From Eudromia elegans (lineage: Eukaryota; Chordata; Aves; Tinamiformes; Tinamidae): a stretch of 64,000 nt of DNA. This document shows positions 42,209 through 57,200 of this stretch, piece after piece. The notes beneath the pieces were generated by a model. That model did no database searches, was not told the origin of the DNA, and was given only the letters and a program-made list of their open reading frames with translations. Numbering within the stretch: position 1 is the first letter of the stretch; each line of letters starts with the position of its first letter. Location of the stretch: positions 1,448,168-1,512,167 of the forward strand of contig PTEX01000150.1 in NCBI GenBank assembly GCA_003342815.1. Reading direction: 5' to 3'. The position numbers and the translations under genes are program-made.

Positions 42209-45200
42209 CTGGGGGTTTCAGTAAAGGAAACTCTGCCTGAATTTTAGCACAGGAACAGCTAACACCATTTTCTTGAGGAGGGAAGAGTTTTAAGTCATGG
42301 TAGGGACTGCCTGTACAGAGTAAGGCATTAGAAGCAATGGCAGAGCAGGGTCTGCAGCCTACAGAAACATTAGTATTCAAGTTAATTGCTATTGTTTTTC
42401 TGCTACCTGAACACAGGGTCCTTGACCAGACAAGGGAAAGAGAATTACACAGATTTTTTGGAGGTTTAGCAAACACAGCCATGTTCTGTTTGCTCACTAC
42501 TGCACCTCTCACTGCACTCCTGACACACAGCTACGCATGTGTCAGGGAAAGAGAATTCAGTTTGGTGTTAACTACCAGCGGAACTTGCAAAACATGAAAG
42601 GCCTTCTACCAAAGGAAAAATAGCTTCAGCCATGTAGTATCTAAATACTGTACTATACTAATAATTACTCCTTCTTAGTTAAACCTCCTTTTCTAAAGTA
42701 TTCAGCTGTTCTCTGTGGCAGCAACACCATTACTGCTAGAGTTAGTTCTCAATGCACAGGAAGAAGCATTTTTTACAAATCCTGCTTCATTAATCCTGTC
42801 AGCATTTGAATGAAGTACATTTAAGAGAGAAAAAAAGGATACTGGATAATGTCATCCACTTGGTCCGAGACAGCTGCATCTCCATTTGGTCCCTCAACTG
42901 CTGTGACCACAGTTGAGAAGGCCTAGAAAGGGAAAAGCTGCACAGGTTTAATGCATTTCATACACAGAGCTGCATGTAACGTGCTCATTATCGCTGGGGA
43001 CGAATGAGACACTCGATGACAGTTGCTCTGCAAGAACCGCAGCACAACAGCAGGCAAAAGAGCAGGCAAGGCTGGGTGTGACCAGGCTGGTGTTCACAAC
43101 GGAAGGGCTTGTGAGTGACCATTTTTATGTGTCTGCATTTTAAATGCTGGTACTCTTCTGTTCCCTGAGCTGTTCTCAGGAGTACAGAGCTGAGAAATGT
43201 CTGCAAAGTGAGAGTGTTTAGTCTGGGAAATGAACATGGCGATTGGTCTGTGAAGAGGCCTATAAAACTTTGAGTGACACGAGGAGGCTGGAGAGGGATC
43301 CTCTACCCGCCTTTTACAAGACACAAAGGCGGCAGCAACGAAGCAGGTTTAGAACAAGGAAAAGGGAGCGTCCTCTGCTCTGCATGTAGTTAAGCTACAA
43401 AATACCTTCCCACCGGTTACTGGCATTACGGGCATTAGGCTACTACCCTTATTCATGCAATCCAGTTGGGCCTACAGAGTGCAGAGAGACTGCTCCAGTT
43501 TAATAATTTCTAGAGCTAACACACGGTCAGGTGGCTGAGCAGCACTTGCAGAGTGCAGCACAGATGTGCACATCCTGTGCACATACTCTGGTTTTGGTCG
43601 CAGTTAGAAACAGGATGCCAGGCCAGAAGACCTCGCTCTTCCCTAGCAGTCGCATTCTGCCCAAGAGCCTCCATGCTGCAGCAACAGCACTTGCCTCTTT
43701 CCACTAAAGAGTCACATGAGAGTTAACAGGGAAAAGGGTAGCTTTGTGGAGCATAAAATGTGGTCTGCGCTGAACACAAAAGGCAGAGCACAGATTCTCC
43801 CTGCAGAGTAACAACGCTGTAATAAGTGATTCACAGTAGCCACCGGACACTTGACAGGCTGGTGATGTGGAGACACCACACGTGTTGTGCAGAGGAGGCA
43901 GTGACCTTGGCTGCCTGTCCTAAGGGGCGGCAGAGGATCAGAGCCGCAGCAAGGAGCCAAGAGTGACGTCCTGGCAGCAGCACAGCCGCGCTGTGCCTTG
44001 TCACCTACCTCTAGCCAGTCAACAAGGTTGATCAACCTGCCACACTCCAAGTGCAGCTTGTATGCAATGCAGATGTCGGGGGCTTTATTGGAAATGGATC
44101 CTCCGTCACTCTTCAAAGCTTGATTCTGATGGGAAAGAGAACACCGAGGCATCAGTTTTGAGCAGTTTTTAATGCTGAACAGTCTCTAGGGCTAGATAGC
44201 ACATAATTTCAGGAAATTCACAGCTAGTTTTGTGACCAAACAGTTACTGTTTGTGTGTCTAATGGCAAGTTGATGGTGCCAAGTTAAAAAAACACCATAG
44301 TCATCAGAAAAAATAAGAGAAAAAAAAGCTACTTAACTCCTATTTTTCTTTGTATCTACTTGAGCTTCTCAATATGCATTTTTTTTTCTTTTTTTTCAAT
44401 TCTACATCTTCAGCATTCTCTATAGTAGTGGCACAGCTTTTCTGCCTAGGCTTTTCCCATTTCTCTTGCTAGTCCTATTTACGTATCAGAGAGAAATACT
44501 CCGTTCTACAGTTTCAGGAAAAGAAACGGACCATGATGCTGTTTCTACCTTTAACACAGAGCAAACAGAAGAGTCTGTTCTCTTCCTTCTCCCACAAACG
44601 GGAAGAGGAAGTGAAAGATCCGCAACATGTGCTGAAAAGGGTAATTGCTTCTCTCATCTCAGATTTTATTTAATTTTACAGATTATTCTCTGCCCACTAT
44701 AAGACTTTAAAAATAACAACATCAACAATGCAATAAAACCTACCACTTGATAAGCTGTCACTTAACGAGCTGAACTGCCTTACCAGAGGCTGCAGCAAGA
44801 CACTGAGGGAAAACTGAGAGAAGGCCAGGGCCTTTCCCCTTCCTGAGGCAGTGAGTTGCCCGGGGCTCCCCGCAGCCCTGCTCCCTAACCCTGCCTCGTC
44901 TGAGGCCAGACAGTTACGGGAGGTGCGGGAGAAAGCTCGCGGTGCAGCTGCCTCCTCTAGGAAGGGCTTGGTGGCTGGCAGCAACCAGGCAGCGCAACGA
45001 GGTGACACATGGACGTGAGAGCAGCCCCGGGGCGGAGGCTCAGGGCACAGGCACTGCCGAGGCCAAGCGCTCACGTGCAGCGGGACCTCGGCTCCCCGCG
45101 GGAAGGCAGCGTCACGAGCGAGCTCTGCGGCAGCTCAGGGCTTTGCTTTGGGTCTTCACGGGCAGCAGGGCTCATCTCGAGGTGAGGAACCTCCCTGCGT

Positions 45201-48200
45201 GAGGTCAAGGACACCACTCGCACACTCCACAAATACAGGCCTGCCCTTTTCACATGCATGCTTCCCTTCAACATTGTCCCTGTTCACATGCTGCCAAGTA
45301 GACAGTGGGACCAGTTTCCCCTGAGCAATGAATTGCATCATTAATCATTTGCTGGTACTTTGAGGCAGATCCTCTTCTGCCCCTACCAGTCTTTCCTAGG
45401 AACACCCTGGAGACCTTTGCTCTGATTGTGACCCAGGGAAGCACAAGCCACGCACAGGTCATGGATACAGCACAGACAAATACTTCTTGGGCTCCCGTGG
45501 ACTGAAATGCTCGCAGAGTATCCAGCCAGTACTGCTGCTATCAGAGACCACGCCAAAGCCTCCAGCACCTCCTCAGGCAGCATCCGAGCCACGTTAGAAG
45601 TCAGAGAACAAAGTGCAGGATGACAAAGAAAAATCAATTGAAGAGAATACAGGAGGTCAATACACAGATATTAAAACAAATGTTTTCCCCAGATACACTC
45701 CTGCAACAAAACACACTCTCATTTAATAAACAGGCTTGCGTTTAGTCTCCTGCAAGTTCCCCACTCTGCCTGAAGAGAGCGTGAACCGTACAGCAACTCC
45801 ACACAGCAAGGACTAAACACCAGTCCTGTACAGGGGAAGTCCCTGGAAAGAGCCATAGACACTCTTCATAGACACTCTTCTTGCTTTCCCTGGTGATCAC
45901 GGTCATAATTGAAGACACAAAAGCTTTTCTGCTATTATCTGCAGGAGGGAATAATAAAAAAGATCCCAGCTAGCACAAGCTCTGGAAAACAGCTTTCCCA
46001 TCCAAAACTCTTTCCATAATCAACTGCTTCCTTTCAGCCAGACTGTTGGCAGTCCGTAGTTGCTTATCAACAGCAGCTTGCTGGTTCCCTGCACAACAGC
46101 TGACTGTGTGCCAAGCCTCATGAAACAGCAAAACTGAGACACGCACATCCCGTGCAGGCGTCAGGCACTGCCCCCGCGCCGCCAGCAACTCGCTGCTTCC
46201 TCACCTTCAGGTAGCAGTAGGGGTTATTCAAAGCCGTGTGGAGGGCGATGCGTGGGGCAGCGTTCAGGTGCTCCCGGAGAGCACTAGCTGTGTTGAAATA
46301 CATGATCTCATGCAGAGTCTTGTGGTCTGCAGGGACAAGGTAATTTCTGAAAAAGCAACAGGGGAGGATGGGAGAGAGCAAGGGAGAGAAGACACAAGCT
46401 TTACCCAAAGAAAACAGCAGTATTCTTCTGCAGTCAGTCTAAACAGATTAGCACTACTAATATCAACTTCTTTAAAAGATTCAACTTTTGGGACAGTGAC
46501 ATTGGTAATTTATTCTACTCCACAGATATTATCCTTCCCAAAGTCTCCTGATGAGTCTCTGCTCGTTTTAGTTTGCGTATTTGAAGCTTTTTCTTGGCAC
46601 AGTCATGGTTCTATTTTCTGCCTCTAGCCTCCTATTCTGGTTCCACGCTTTCAAGGCCTCCCCAAGGCCATACAGTTAAAAATTGCCTTCATCTCCCCTC
46701 TCCCCCTGCCAAGGTCTTCCAGATTGTCTTTGACAGAGCTGCTTCAAAAATCCGATTCTGCTCTGCCTTGCTTGCTCAAACAGTTCCCAAAATGGTTATC
46801 ACACTTGACATCTATACAGTTTCATAAGCAGAATACATCAGCAAAGATTAGGGTAAAACCTCTGACTTTATTTCATCACACACACTCAATCCTCCCTCAA
46901 CTTTATTCCATAGCCAAAATAAATAGGTCAATTTACGTGACAGTTGCTTATATTAATCTATGAAATAGATTATTATTTTTAGAGATCTCACTCAAGAAGG
47001 AACAGAAAGGAGAAATGTGTGCTTCATACTCAAAAGACTGAAAAATTTGATGGGATTGCTTCCCTGTGTTACCTCATAGAATCATCATAGAATACTTAAG
47101 GTCGGAAGGGACCTCTAGAGACCATCTAGTCCAACCCCCCTGCACATGCAGGGTCACCTAGAGCATGTGGCACAGGATTGTGTCCAAGCGGGTTTGGAAG
47201 ATCTCCAGAGGAGACTCCACAACAGCTCTGGGCAGCCTGTTCCAGTATTCTGTCACCCTCACTGAATTAACAAACTTTCTGTTGCAACTTATGGAGCAGT
47301 ATCAAACTAAGGGAGGAATATAAAACAGGAGTGCTCACCTTACAAGACTGTCTATAAAGTCAACAACTTCAAAACGAAGCATTTCAAACTTGGTCAGTTT
47401 CTTAGATCTCCTGGATTCCTTCAACTCCAGCAAGGTCTTGGAGAAACAAAAAAGTGGTCCATAAAGCTACATGGGAGGTAGTTATTCTTTGCTGAACACA
47501 AGCCATATTTAATATGAATAATTGCTTTTGCTGCCCTATCTTCCCTATGTTGGATGCTGTGATTGTGCAGTTATTTCTACTTAAGCCAGTGAATTAAGTC
47601 TTCAAGCTAATAGTTAGGGAAATTCCTCAAACCTCAGGCTTTAAGAAATAAGAGTTAGGCAGGATATGTAATTTGCAAGTTATCCAAGGGAAAAAAAAAC
47701 ACCCTCTCATCCAAAATTCCATTTCATTGCAATTATTTTCTGTCATTTTCTATGCATCAGGTGGGCCTGATGTACACAGTGGTCATCTGTTCAGTCTTAC
47801 ACACATGCTTTACTCAGAAGTCCAGCAGGGGCAGCTGTGAAGCCTACGCACACCTCACCTTCTGCAGGTGATACAGGTCTGTCTTCTTCTGGAGCTCCTT
47901 TTGTGACGGTATGGATTCCTCTTGTTCTTGGCAAGCTCCTGATACTAGAATAAAATTTATGTTTGATATGAATAAATCTATCCTGAATATTTATATAAGC
48001 CCATTAACCTGAGCAAATAGAGAACCATTCAGTTACTTCTTCGCATAGGATGATCATTCAATCTGTTACCTGCTTAACAGCAGCCTGTGCTTATTAAAAA
48101 TAAATAAACACTCCCCCCAAACAAAGGGCAGCTTTGAAATAAATACAGTAATTAACTAAAGCAGTTCACATACGAGCAGAGATCCAGTGCTAGTCCTGTA

Positions 48201-51200
48201 CATCACTTGCATTCTACTTACGTCACGCTGCGTCATATTCTCAAAATTTGTATATTTGCAGATTAGTAATATAGTTTGGTGGCCAATTACCACACCAATT
48301 CTTAGTGAGTTTTAAATTTAAAAAATACTAAAAAGAACAAGAAAACAACAAAAAAAAATCAAAGCTAAGCTGAGTGATAAAGACCATTTCCTAATCATAA
48401 TCAGCACACAAAGTCATTAGATTTCTTGACTCACTTCTGAGGATAACAGTAAGATAGAGAGTCCACCTACAGCCCACAAGTCAAGCCAGCTCTGCACAGC
48501 AGAAATGATCCCAACACCTGAAAGCCATTTATTGATCTCTACAAAGTCAGCTTGTATTTTCAGTTTAGTTCTGTGTACAACAGGTGTCTTACCACTGAAA
48601 ATCATCCCTGCAATTTCAGTGTGAACTGCAAAGATTTAGCAGAAAATGGCAACAAAACGATCCCTTTCCAGTCTATAATTGGTATTTGAAAATTTATCAA
48701 TGGATCACGTAGGCAACAGCTTGCAGCCCTATCTTCAATGTAGCACAATCCTTATTTTATTATGACCAGCCTTGTTTTGTTTTAGGAATTACCAAACTCC
48801 CAAATCTAGAGACCAGGGAGAGGGAACACCACTGGAAAACTTCAGACATTATTGAAAAATAAGAAATTATTATGTTCTAGTCCACAATATGAAGTAACTC
48901 CACCCTGAAGGTGCATAGCCAGTGCTAAACCTAAACTCATCTTCAAATACACAAAAGTTATCTCTTTTTGCTCCTGCACACAATTCTCAAATACCTGATG
49001 TTGTCAACAGCATGGATGTACACACCCCCCATAGCACAGATATTTTTATTAATAAAATCTTTTTATTTACCAATAAAGGATTTTTTTCTCTGTGAAAGAA
49101 AAAAAGAACCTGATGCTGTCAGAGCAATTCCAATGCTCAACTTTCCTCTCTCTAGTATTACATTGATCTATGTATGTGATGTTTTTAATCAAATCCTCCA
49201 GCTCACTATAGATTCAACAAAAGGCTACTAACTAGACTTTGCTCCCTCAAGTTCTATGTTTTGATTTCTTTAAATCACTAGGCAGTCTGAGAAAAGCTTT
49301 TTAAAAAAATCTATTTATTAAGTTAAAAAACAGATTCTGGACTATCCCTTTACTCTAAGGGATTGTGAAGGAAATTTTGATACCAAATATTTTTTTCCAC
49401 AGACTTCTTCAAAACTTTTACTAAAGGTCAATACAACAGGAATGTACAGGAAGCAGTCACTTGACCAAGCAATCTATTCATTTAAAAATTATCTTTTTCA
49501 TTACAATCTCAAGTCCCTCTGAAAAAAGAGCGAAATTATTCAATAACTCATTTGGCCTTCTCTGTTGTAACAAACATCCTAAAAATCCTTACTTTAAATA
49601 AAGAGTGGCTTTTTTATTTTGCTGTTCTGCATGTCACTAAAAACAAAGTTTTCCACTATAGTTCAGGTCCTTCAGAACTGGTATGTTTGCTGACACGTGT
49701 AGCCTTTTTAAAGCAATCTCCACGTTCCTGCACTGTGCTAGTGACATCACTACATCCATTTATAGCTACAAACAAGACTATAATTTATTCTATAGCTGTT
49801 AGGCAGGATAAAATCCTTCTTGCTTTCTTCTGTTACTGAAGTTGTGATTTGAGTTTTAATGAATTCTTCTAAATAAGCTTCAACTTCCCCAGAGTGCTAT
49901 ATGACTATATTTAATAGCAAACTGCATTTGGTGGCTTATTTCCTACTTGTCTAAATATAAGCTAGAAACCCCAGTCAACAAGGAACTTAATTTGACACGC
50001 ATAAATCAGACCAGCTGATAGCCACTTTATTTTCAAAACAGGAAAGTGGGGCAGCACTTCTTAATCCAAGGAGTCACTTTCCAAAGAAATATGGCAATTT
50101 CTGTAAACCAGCCACTGAAAGAGGCAGGCTGCTCTTCACTTACTTTCTTAAAACTTTCCAATTCATTGCCTCCAGAGTCCCTTAGCAAGTCTCAGCATGT
50201 CAGCAGAGCTCTGACAACTGATTCAAAGTCTTCTCCCATTAATATTTCAAGAGCTACTTTTATATTTATTAAATATTTTTAACCACTACAGCATTTGGTA
50301 AAATGCTCAAAAATAAAGTATGACAGAATTAGTAACATTTACCCAATTTCTTAAGATAGTTTTTTTGTCCTAGAAAAAACACAAACTATTTACTGTAAAG
50401 AACATAAGCATTTCCTAGTTTTGAAAATGTACTTAAACAATCTTGAAATATCTAAGGGACAATAAAACCTTAGACCTTTTTGATAGGGTAAAAGTGATAG
50501 CCATTGGCCAGATGCAGAGTGTTCTACTGCTGCTTTATAATGTATTGTATGATGAGACACACTTACCTTCCAGTTTCTCAAACTGGGCCAAGAAGTCCTT
50601 CAACTTCTCTACCACCTTATCAAACTCTTTTCCAGAAGATGACACAAAAATCTCCACACACTTTTGAAGCATGGTTACCAAGTCAGACTTATTCAACATC
50701 CTAAAAAGATATAATTGTTGGCTGAAGATGAAATATAGTACCTTTTGAAATGCTTAGCAGAAAAAAAGTTATTTAAAAATAATATGAAAAGCTCCTTTCA
50801 AAGAAAAGAACCTCCAAGATTTCTTCAAGCATTAAGTCTTGGCTGAAATATTTTTTCATTGCTGCCATTGACTAAAAAGCAAGAAGAACCTGCATGGAAA
50901 TAAATGCTTTTTTCATTTTCTCTATAGAATTGAAACTGCAAAGCTGCAGTTTCAAATCAACCACCACCTCCTCCTCACTTATCTCCCCCTCAAAAAAAAA
51001 AGAAAAGGAAAGAGAATGGTATAGTTCATAATTAATTCCCAAGAAGAGGAGCAGTGAAAATGAATAATTGGATTAGTATAAATTCACACATTTAGACAAT
51101 TCTGTACTCTGAGATTCAAAATTCTTGTTCTTGAACATGCTTAAAAAATACAAGTTACTCCATTCTGCCTCTAATTAATATAAAAATAACCAACACTAGC

Positions 51201-54200
51201 TTTTACTTAAGTTTTCATTGTGTAGTATAACATTTTTATAAAAGTCACCAGATATTGCTTGGTCTCAGCCCTTTTAGTCAGAAAATTAATCCTTACAAAT
51301 ATCCATAAACAAGTGCCAGAATTATGGTTGCTATATCAAGTCTGGATCCTTATACACAGATGTCATGATTTTCAATCTATACACTGTGGTTCTGAACAGC
51401 AACTACACACTTGTAAAAGCACTAGTACTAAGAGCCCTTCAGGAGCTTTCCTTTTTTATTTTTACTTAAGTACAAGGAAAACAAGATGGAGTTTGGAAAA
51501 GATCCAAAAGAAGAGTGAGTGAAGGATGAGCATAACAAGTATCATTGGGGGATAGGATCACTGGGAAGGCAGAGGTATTAACAAACAGTAACTCATCTGA
51601 GTCAAAGGGAGTAAAAAAAGAGACTGTGAGTAGAAGGGGAAAAATGTCATTTTAGCAGTTTTCTTTTAGAAGATAGCAGCAAAATCCTATGCATAGAAAG
51701 CAGACACAAGAGGAAGTTCAAACAAAAAGGCAGAAGGCAGTTAAAGAGTCTGTTAGAGCTGTCAAGGGAATCAGAGGGAACAGAACAGCTGGAAGCTGAA
51801 ATCCCACAGCTGACCATCTGAAGGAATTGCTTCATTAGAAAAATGACAGAATTTCTGGTGGGGATAGGAAGAGTTCTCTATTAGAGATATCACTCTGATC
51901 ACTGACTTTCTAGCAGAAGTTCTCTGCAGGGCAAGCCAGTACCAGAGAAGCAGGGAGACGAGCAGATAGGCAGAATTATGGGGAAGGCAAGCCTGAAGTT
52001 AATGGCAGCGTTAACCTTCAGACAGAAGAAGTGCAAGAATTCAGGCTGCAAGAAAGTTAATCAAACATAAGAAAAGCAAAAAGAGAGAAAAGGCAACCAA
52101 GAGTTGTTGAGACTTGAGAAAAGCACAACGACATATTTATGGGCAAGGGTCAATGGGTGACTGAGGGGTATCAAGATTCACGAGAGACAAGAAAGAACTG
52201 GGAAGAAATGATGCAGAAATGACAGTTCAAACAAGTAACCCCATTAAAGGGATGAATGTTTAAAAAAAAGAGGCAGCAGTGCAGGAGAACAACTTAGAAT
52301 GGCAAAGGTACAGTTTAGGGACTATGTTTCTTTATGCATACGAGCCCAGAAAGTCATCCTCAATATTCCATCAAAATGTTTTCTTTTTCCATCCCATTTT
52401 AGTGTCAGAGACATTAAACCTCAAGCACCCAGAGACTGAAGAGGCAGTTATGGCAACAGCTCTTTGTATGTCAGAACCAATTTATTATTTGAATGGCTGC
52501 ATGAAGTAGTCATATGTCATGATATAGTACGTGTAGATATAGCTTTAAAATTGAAGAGTTTTCCGTTAAGAAAACTGGCTGAGATGACTTTTGTATTTTA
52601 ACACCGACATGCAACAGCAGCGGAGGTTCTCCTCAACTCCTAAGCTCCCACTAAGAGCTGCGATTAATCCTTCTCTGGTACATACAGGTAGGAGAGTTTG
52701 CAGGGAAAAAAAAAACCACACACAGGAAAATAAATATGAAAGGCCTCAGCTATTCATTCGAAACAGGTTATAATTTTCAAAACAGGGTAAAATATAGGCC
52801 AAAAAGAACAATTTGACTGATAAACTATTAAAATGATTTTACAAAAACATAGAACAAAAATATATGCATTAGAAGATCTAATACAATCACATTTTAAAAG
52901 ACATTTAAGAATTGTTTTTTAAAGCAGGTTGCAGAAGTCCAGCTGATGCTCCCAGTCACATAAACTAATCTCAATGGTTTTAAAAGAATCACTCAGGGCA
53001 CAAGTTATACTAGAATCTGGTTGGGTTCCACTGAGAAGAGTTGAAATACAAAGAAAAAAAAAAAAAAACAGCATTCAATTGTACTTGCAACAATCCTATA
53101 ATTAACTGCAAAGCTTACAAATGGACAGGGCTTTCACTTTAAACTTCTAGAAGAAGAGATGACTGATATTCTATGTGCCTACCCATGGTATTAAAACAAA
53201 ATAGAAAAGGAAAAAAAAAAAAATCACCTTGCTAGCTGAAGAGATGACTCATAATCTTCTGTCTCCCACACTCTGCTTTCCAAACATGCACAGTGCAGCT
53301 CCCTGATCTGTTACCCAGCAGGTGGAGAACGGACAAGTTTTTACAAACAATGCAACAGGCAACTCTTAACAAAAAGCTTTTCAAAGTAATAGGCAACTCC
53401 TTTGGAGCTTGCCTCCCAGAGAGGCAGAATGATTGCAATAGAAATTGAGAACACTGACAGCTCCGTTCAGCACGACACTAACTGTGGTTGGATTCCCTAT
53501 GTTCCTCTGCAACAGGTTTCAAATAATGAGTACTAAGAGCAAGAGAAATTCAAAGGCCAGAAATGAACTCCAATGAAAAGCCCTAATTCAAACACCATTT
53601 TATTCTCAACTATTACACAGTTCATACTAGTTTTACAATTAGGGATAAACTCTAGTAACAGTGTGCAATACATTGAAAATTAACAGACAAGTGAGTACAC
53701 ACAGAATTTACTGTTCTGCTAATGGAATAAGAAATTGCTCAGTGTAAGAAGGTGGATTTAATGACCTATGAGCAATTTGGCTATCAAGAGCAATTATCAG
53801 TGTTCCCTTCTTATCGTTTCACTCCGCACAGAGGGTTGCTAAATCTCAGTCTCATCATCTGAATTTGCCTAGCAAGCTGATAGGTGGTAGTCAGAGTACA
53901 TAATCTGCAAAGCCGACAGAAAATTCCAGATCTGGGAAAGTCAACCTGCATAAACTCTTGCTGACCTGTGCAACTGCTTCCTCCTACAAATTCTTTGCTG
54001 CTGAATATGAACAAGGTATGATCCAAGCCACAGCAGAAACTGCCTGCTGCTCTCCTATCTATAATAAGAATACAGTTGCCTCTACTTGGGAGGCAGGGGA
54101 CAAGCTGCAGAATAGTGGACTCACTCAATACTCTGAAACAAAAATCCACACTTCACTGCAATGGAATAGCAATACTTCACCTGTTTGCCCAAAGGATACT

Positions 54201-57200
54201 TTGGAAGGGAAGATGTAAAAACATGAAGGCATTTCAGAACTGGAACATAGTTCTCATGGTAAATATGCAGGTCTTCCAGTAACTTCTGTACTGCTTCCTA
54301 CGGTAACAGAATAATTATTACCAGTAATTCTGACATTCATTTACTTTAAATTATCACAAAGTACTTAAAATGTCTCTAAAGTTCTATTTGATGTTCTGCA
54401 ATATAAATCACCAGTGTTAGGACTATTGTCTGCAGTCTAAGAAGAAGTTTGGGCACATGTAAAAATAAAAGTATCACTTAAACTGTTACTCAGACTGCAA
54501 AGGTTGAAGGTGGTAGAGGTACTTAATTCTGTAGAGAGCTTTCTGATATGTTAAAGAAATTCAAGATAATCTAAAATATTAGAAGATATTTCTCCCAATA
54601 GCCTTTTTATTCATTAAAATTTGAGGCTCACTGATACATAGATGACATCCAAGGTCTTAGGATACACACTCGTGTTCATATTTTAATTTTAAGCAGGATC
54701 ATTAGGAGAGTGGGAGAGATAGAGTTACCCACACTATGAAAAAGTAAAAGAAAACAAGTGCTGTTTAATGCTGCCAAGGCAACCTCATTCTCCCATAGCC
54801 AGCACATTATGGTAATTGCATATCCCTTTTTTCTTTCTAGGTCAAGATGATGTAGTTTATAAACTTGTACGTGTATAAATATACACACACATATACATTT
54901 TTAAAAGATATATATTTTGAAAAGCAGGACTATGTAATTTGCCCAATAAAGTTGTAAGGCACTTAGTTTCTCTCCTTAGTTCTAAGAGGGCTAAGATATC
55001 ATCTTTTAAAAGTCCACAGACCAGCACTTTTTGGCCTCTGTACAAACTTATTGTCACAAGGTCTGTAAGGATCTCTCGATGGACAAGCAAACATACAAAA
55101 AAGGCAAAGCACAAACAAACAAAAAAAACCACCCCAGGATATTGCTTTAAAGAAAGCCTTGAATCTAGTTACACCCAAGAGTTACATTTCCTAAACTAGA
55201 GAACTGGAGCACAGGAACTACTTGTGCTTAGCTATCTATTGCCCTTCCTGAGGAGGAAAGAAAAACCCCAAACAATAGTAGGTTAAGAGAACTTTAAGGA
55301 GCCCTTTCATTCTAGAGCAATGCGATGGTGTTCTTGGGGGAGCATTTTAAAACCTTCTGCAACTCCCTCTCTCTGCAGGAGTCCCCAAGGAGGTCCTTCT
55401 ACTTTCATTATTCTACAGCATCCCCCTCTTTGTATCCAGGGGAAGTCAAGGCCCCCCAGAGGCTTCTTCATTCCCTCCAAGACTGCTGTAAACTACTGGC
55501 TTCCTGCAGCTCTCTGCTTTTTTAACCCCCATTCAGCCGAATTTCCCTCGGGCTCTCAGGCTGGGGGCTGGCTCAGGAGCTGCCTCCTCCTGAGGGCCCA
55601 GCTCCGTCCCCTCCCTGCAACCTCCCTCTACCAGCTCCCCAAATATCCTCTGGCTGCAGCATTGAAATCCCTGCAGCCTGGGAGAGCTCTTTGAATCCCT
55701 TGCATCTGAGGCTGGCAGAGACACAAACAAGTTAAAAAAATAAATAAGCCTTACTTTATAGGGTAGATTAAAGCCTCCAGTAGCCATAAACAGAAAAAAA
55801 AAAATATGTTTTCTTTTGTTACATGAATAGAAATAAAAGCAAAACAAACAAAAATCACTTTCATACAGCCACAATCAGTTACTGGACATTTCCCCAGTCG
55901 AAACAAATTAATTAAACAATATTCTGCTATATATGGCATAAGTGTGTATCTTCTCTCTCAAGGGCAGTCCATCTACTTAACTTTTTCTTCAACAACCAGA
56001 AATATTAATATATTAGCAGAAATATTAATACTCTAGATATACCAGGAGGGAGTGGAAAACTTAATAGCTGGGAGATACCTTTCTTAGCAGCTATGAACAT
56101 AGTTACCTGTCCCTCTGGTTATGTCATCTTTATCAACAGACCTACAAGAACTTACAAAAGTCTGCAGAGATGACAGTGCAGCTGCCATAAAAGATCAACA
56201 ATCTATTCAGCCCAGTATCAACATCCAAAAATAAGGGGTATCAACTGCACCAGCAGATGGTGAAATCAAGAGCAAACACCCTGCGTACATAGACAAGAGT
56301 CACAGAACCTGAATTTGCTTTTTAATGCTCCTAGAAAATATTCTCTCAAAAAATTTAATACAAACTGCATTTACTTTCTTGATTATTTGGAAATGATTTT
56401 TTACTAAGTTACATCCATGGCACATTTTTCAGAGCTTGTGTTACGTAAAAATAGTATCTTTCACTTTAAATATAATTTCAGTTTAATTCCATGTCTCTCA
56501 TTTTGTGATAATAGAGAATTTATTTTCTTCAACCTGTTTGTACTTTGTGCAAATCTGTCACCTTCCTGTAATTCATTTATCTCTTCTGAATAGGCACAGC
56601 CTTTCCACTTACTCCTTTGATACATTTCTCATCAAATCTGTACATTTTGTATTTGCATCTTCATATACTGCCTTTACTTACTGTTTGCACTTCCTCCAAT
56701 ACATACAAGATATGTGTGTATATATACACACACATATACGCACCAAACAATCCAATTAATAGCAATATTGTTAATTTTTAATAGCCATTCTAATACTTTC
56801 AGAAGAGGATAAGCCTTCCTCGCAGAGCTCCAGCTCTTGTCCTCATCTCTCCATGCTTCCGATTGTCCCAACATCAGCAGTCACTCACACAAGTAGTTTC
56901 TGCTTGCTGGCCACGCGAATTAGCTCAGAGAACTCATTCTACAGAAAGAGCCCTGCAAAAATTCCTGTCATTTCTTTTTTGATCAGGCTACATTAATTTG
57001 GGTTCTTTCTATGACCTCATTCACAGCATAGCCACACAAGCAGCTATGCCAGCAGCACATACTGCTGAGGTGTGATTAGACAGCATGGGAAGAGCAATAG
57101 CTTAAGCTATTACTGTCATTAAAGACCTCAGAGATGATTTATACATGGTTTTAGGATCTAACTGACTAATATAGTTGCACTGCATCTGCAAATTTGTGCA

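Noticed and set aside
47821..47837. CCAGCAGGGGCAGC considered as a CTCF site
   Set aside because: It lacks one G of the central block relative to the consensus, and it lies next to an ORC3 splice donor without other support.
53811..53990. Minus-strand peptide TYQLARQIQ resembling the ORC3 block YPLGRQ|IRE
   Set aside because: There is no GT donor after it and the upstream residues do not match. The genuine exon with LPKYPLGKQ was found at 54181-54297 with correct phases.
54857..55132. 91-residue minus-strand ORF ([18 protein letters not shown]...) in the large ORC3 intron
   Set aside because: It looked like a possible transposon remnant, but I cannot match it to any known protein. Its length is within chance for A/T-rich DNA and no repeat termini are visible.
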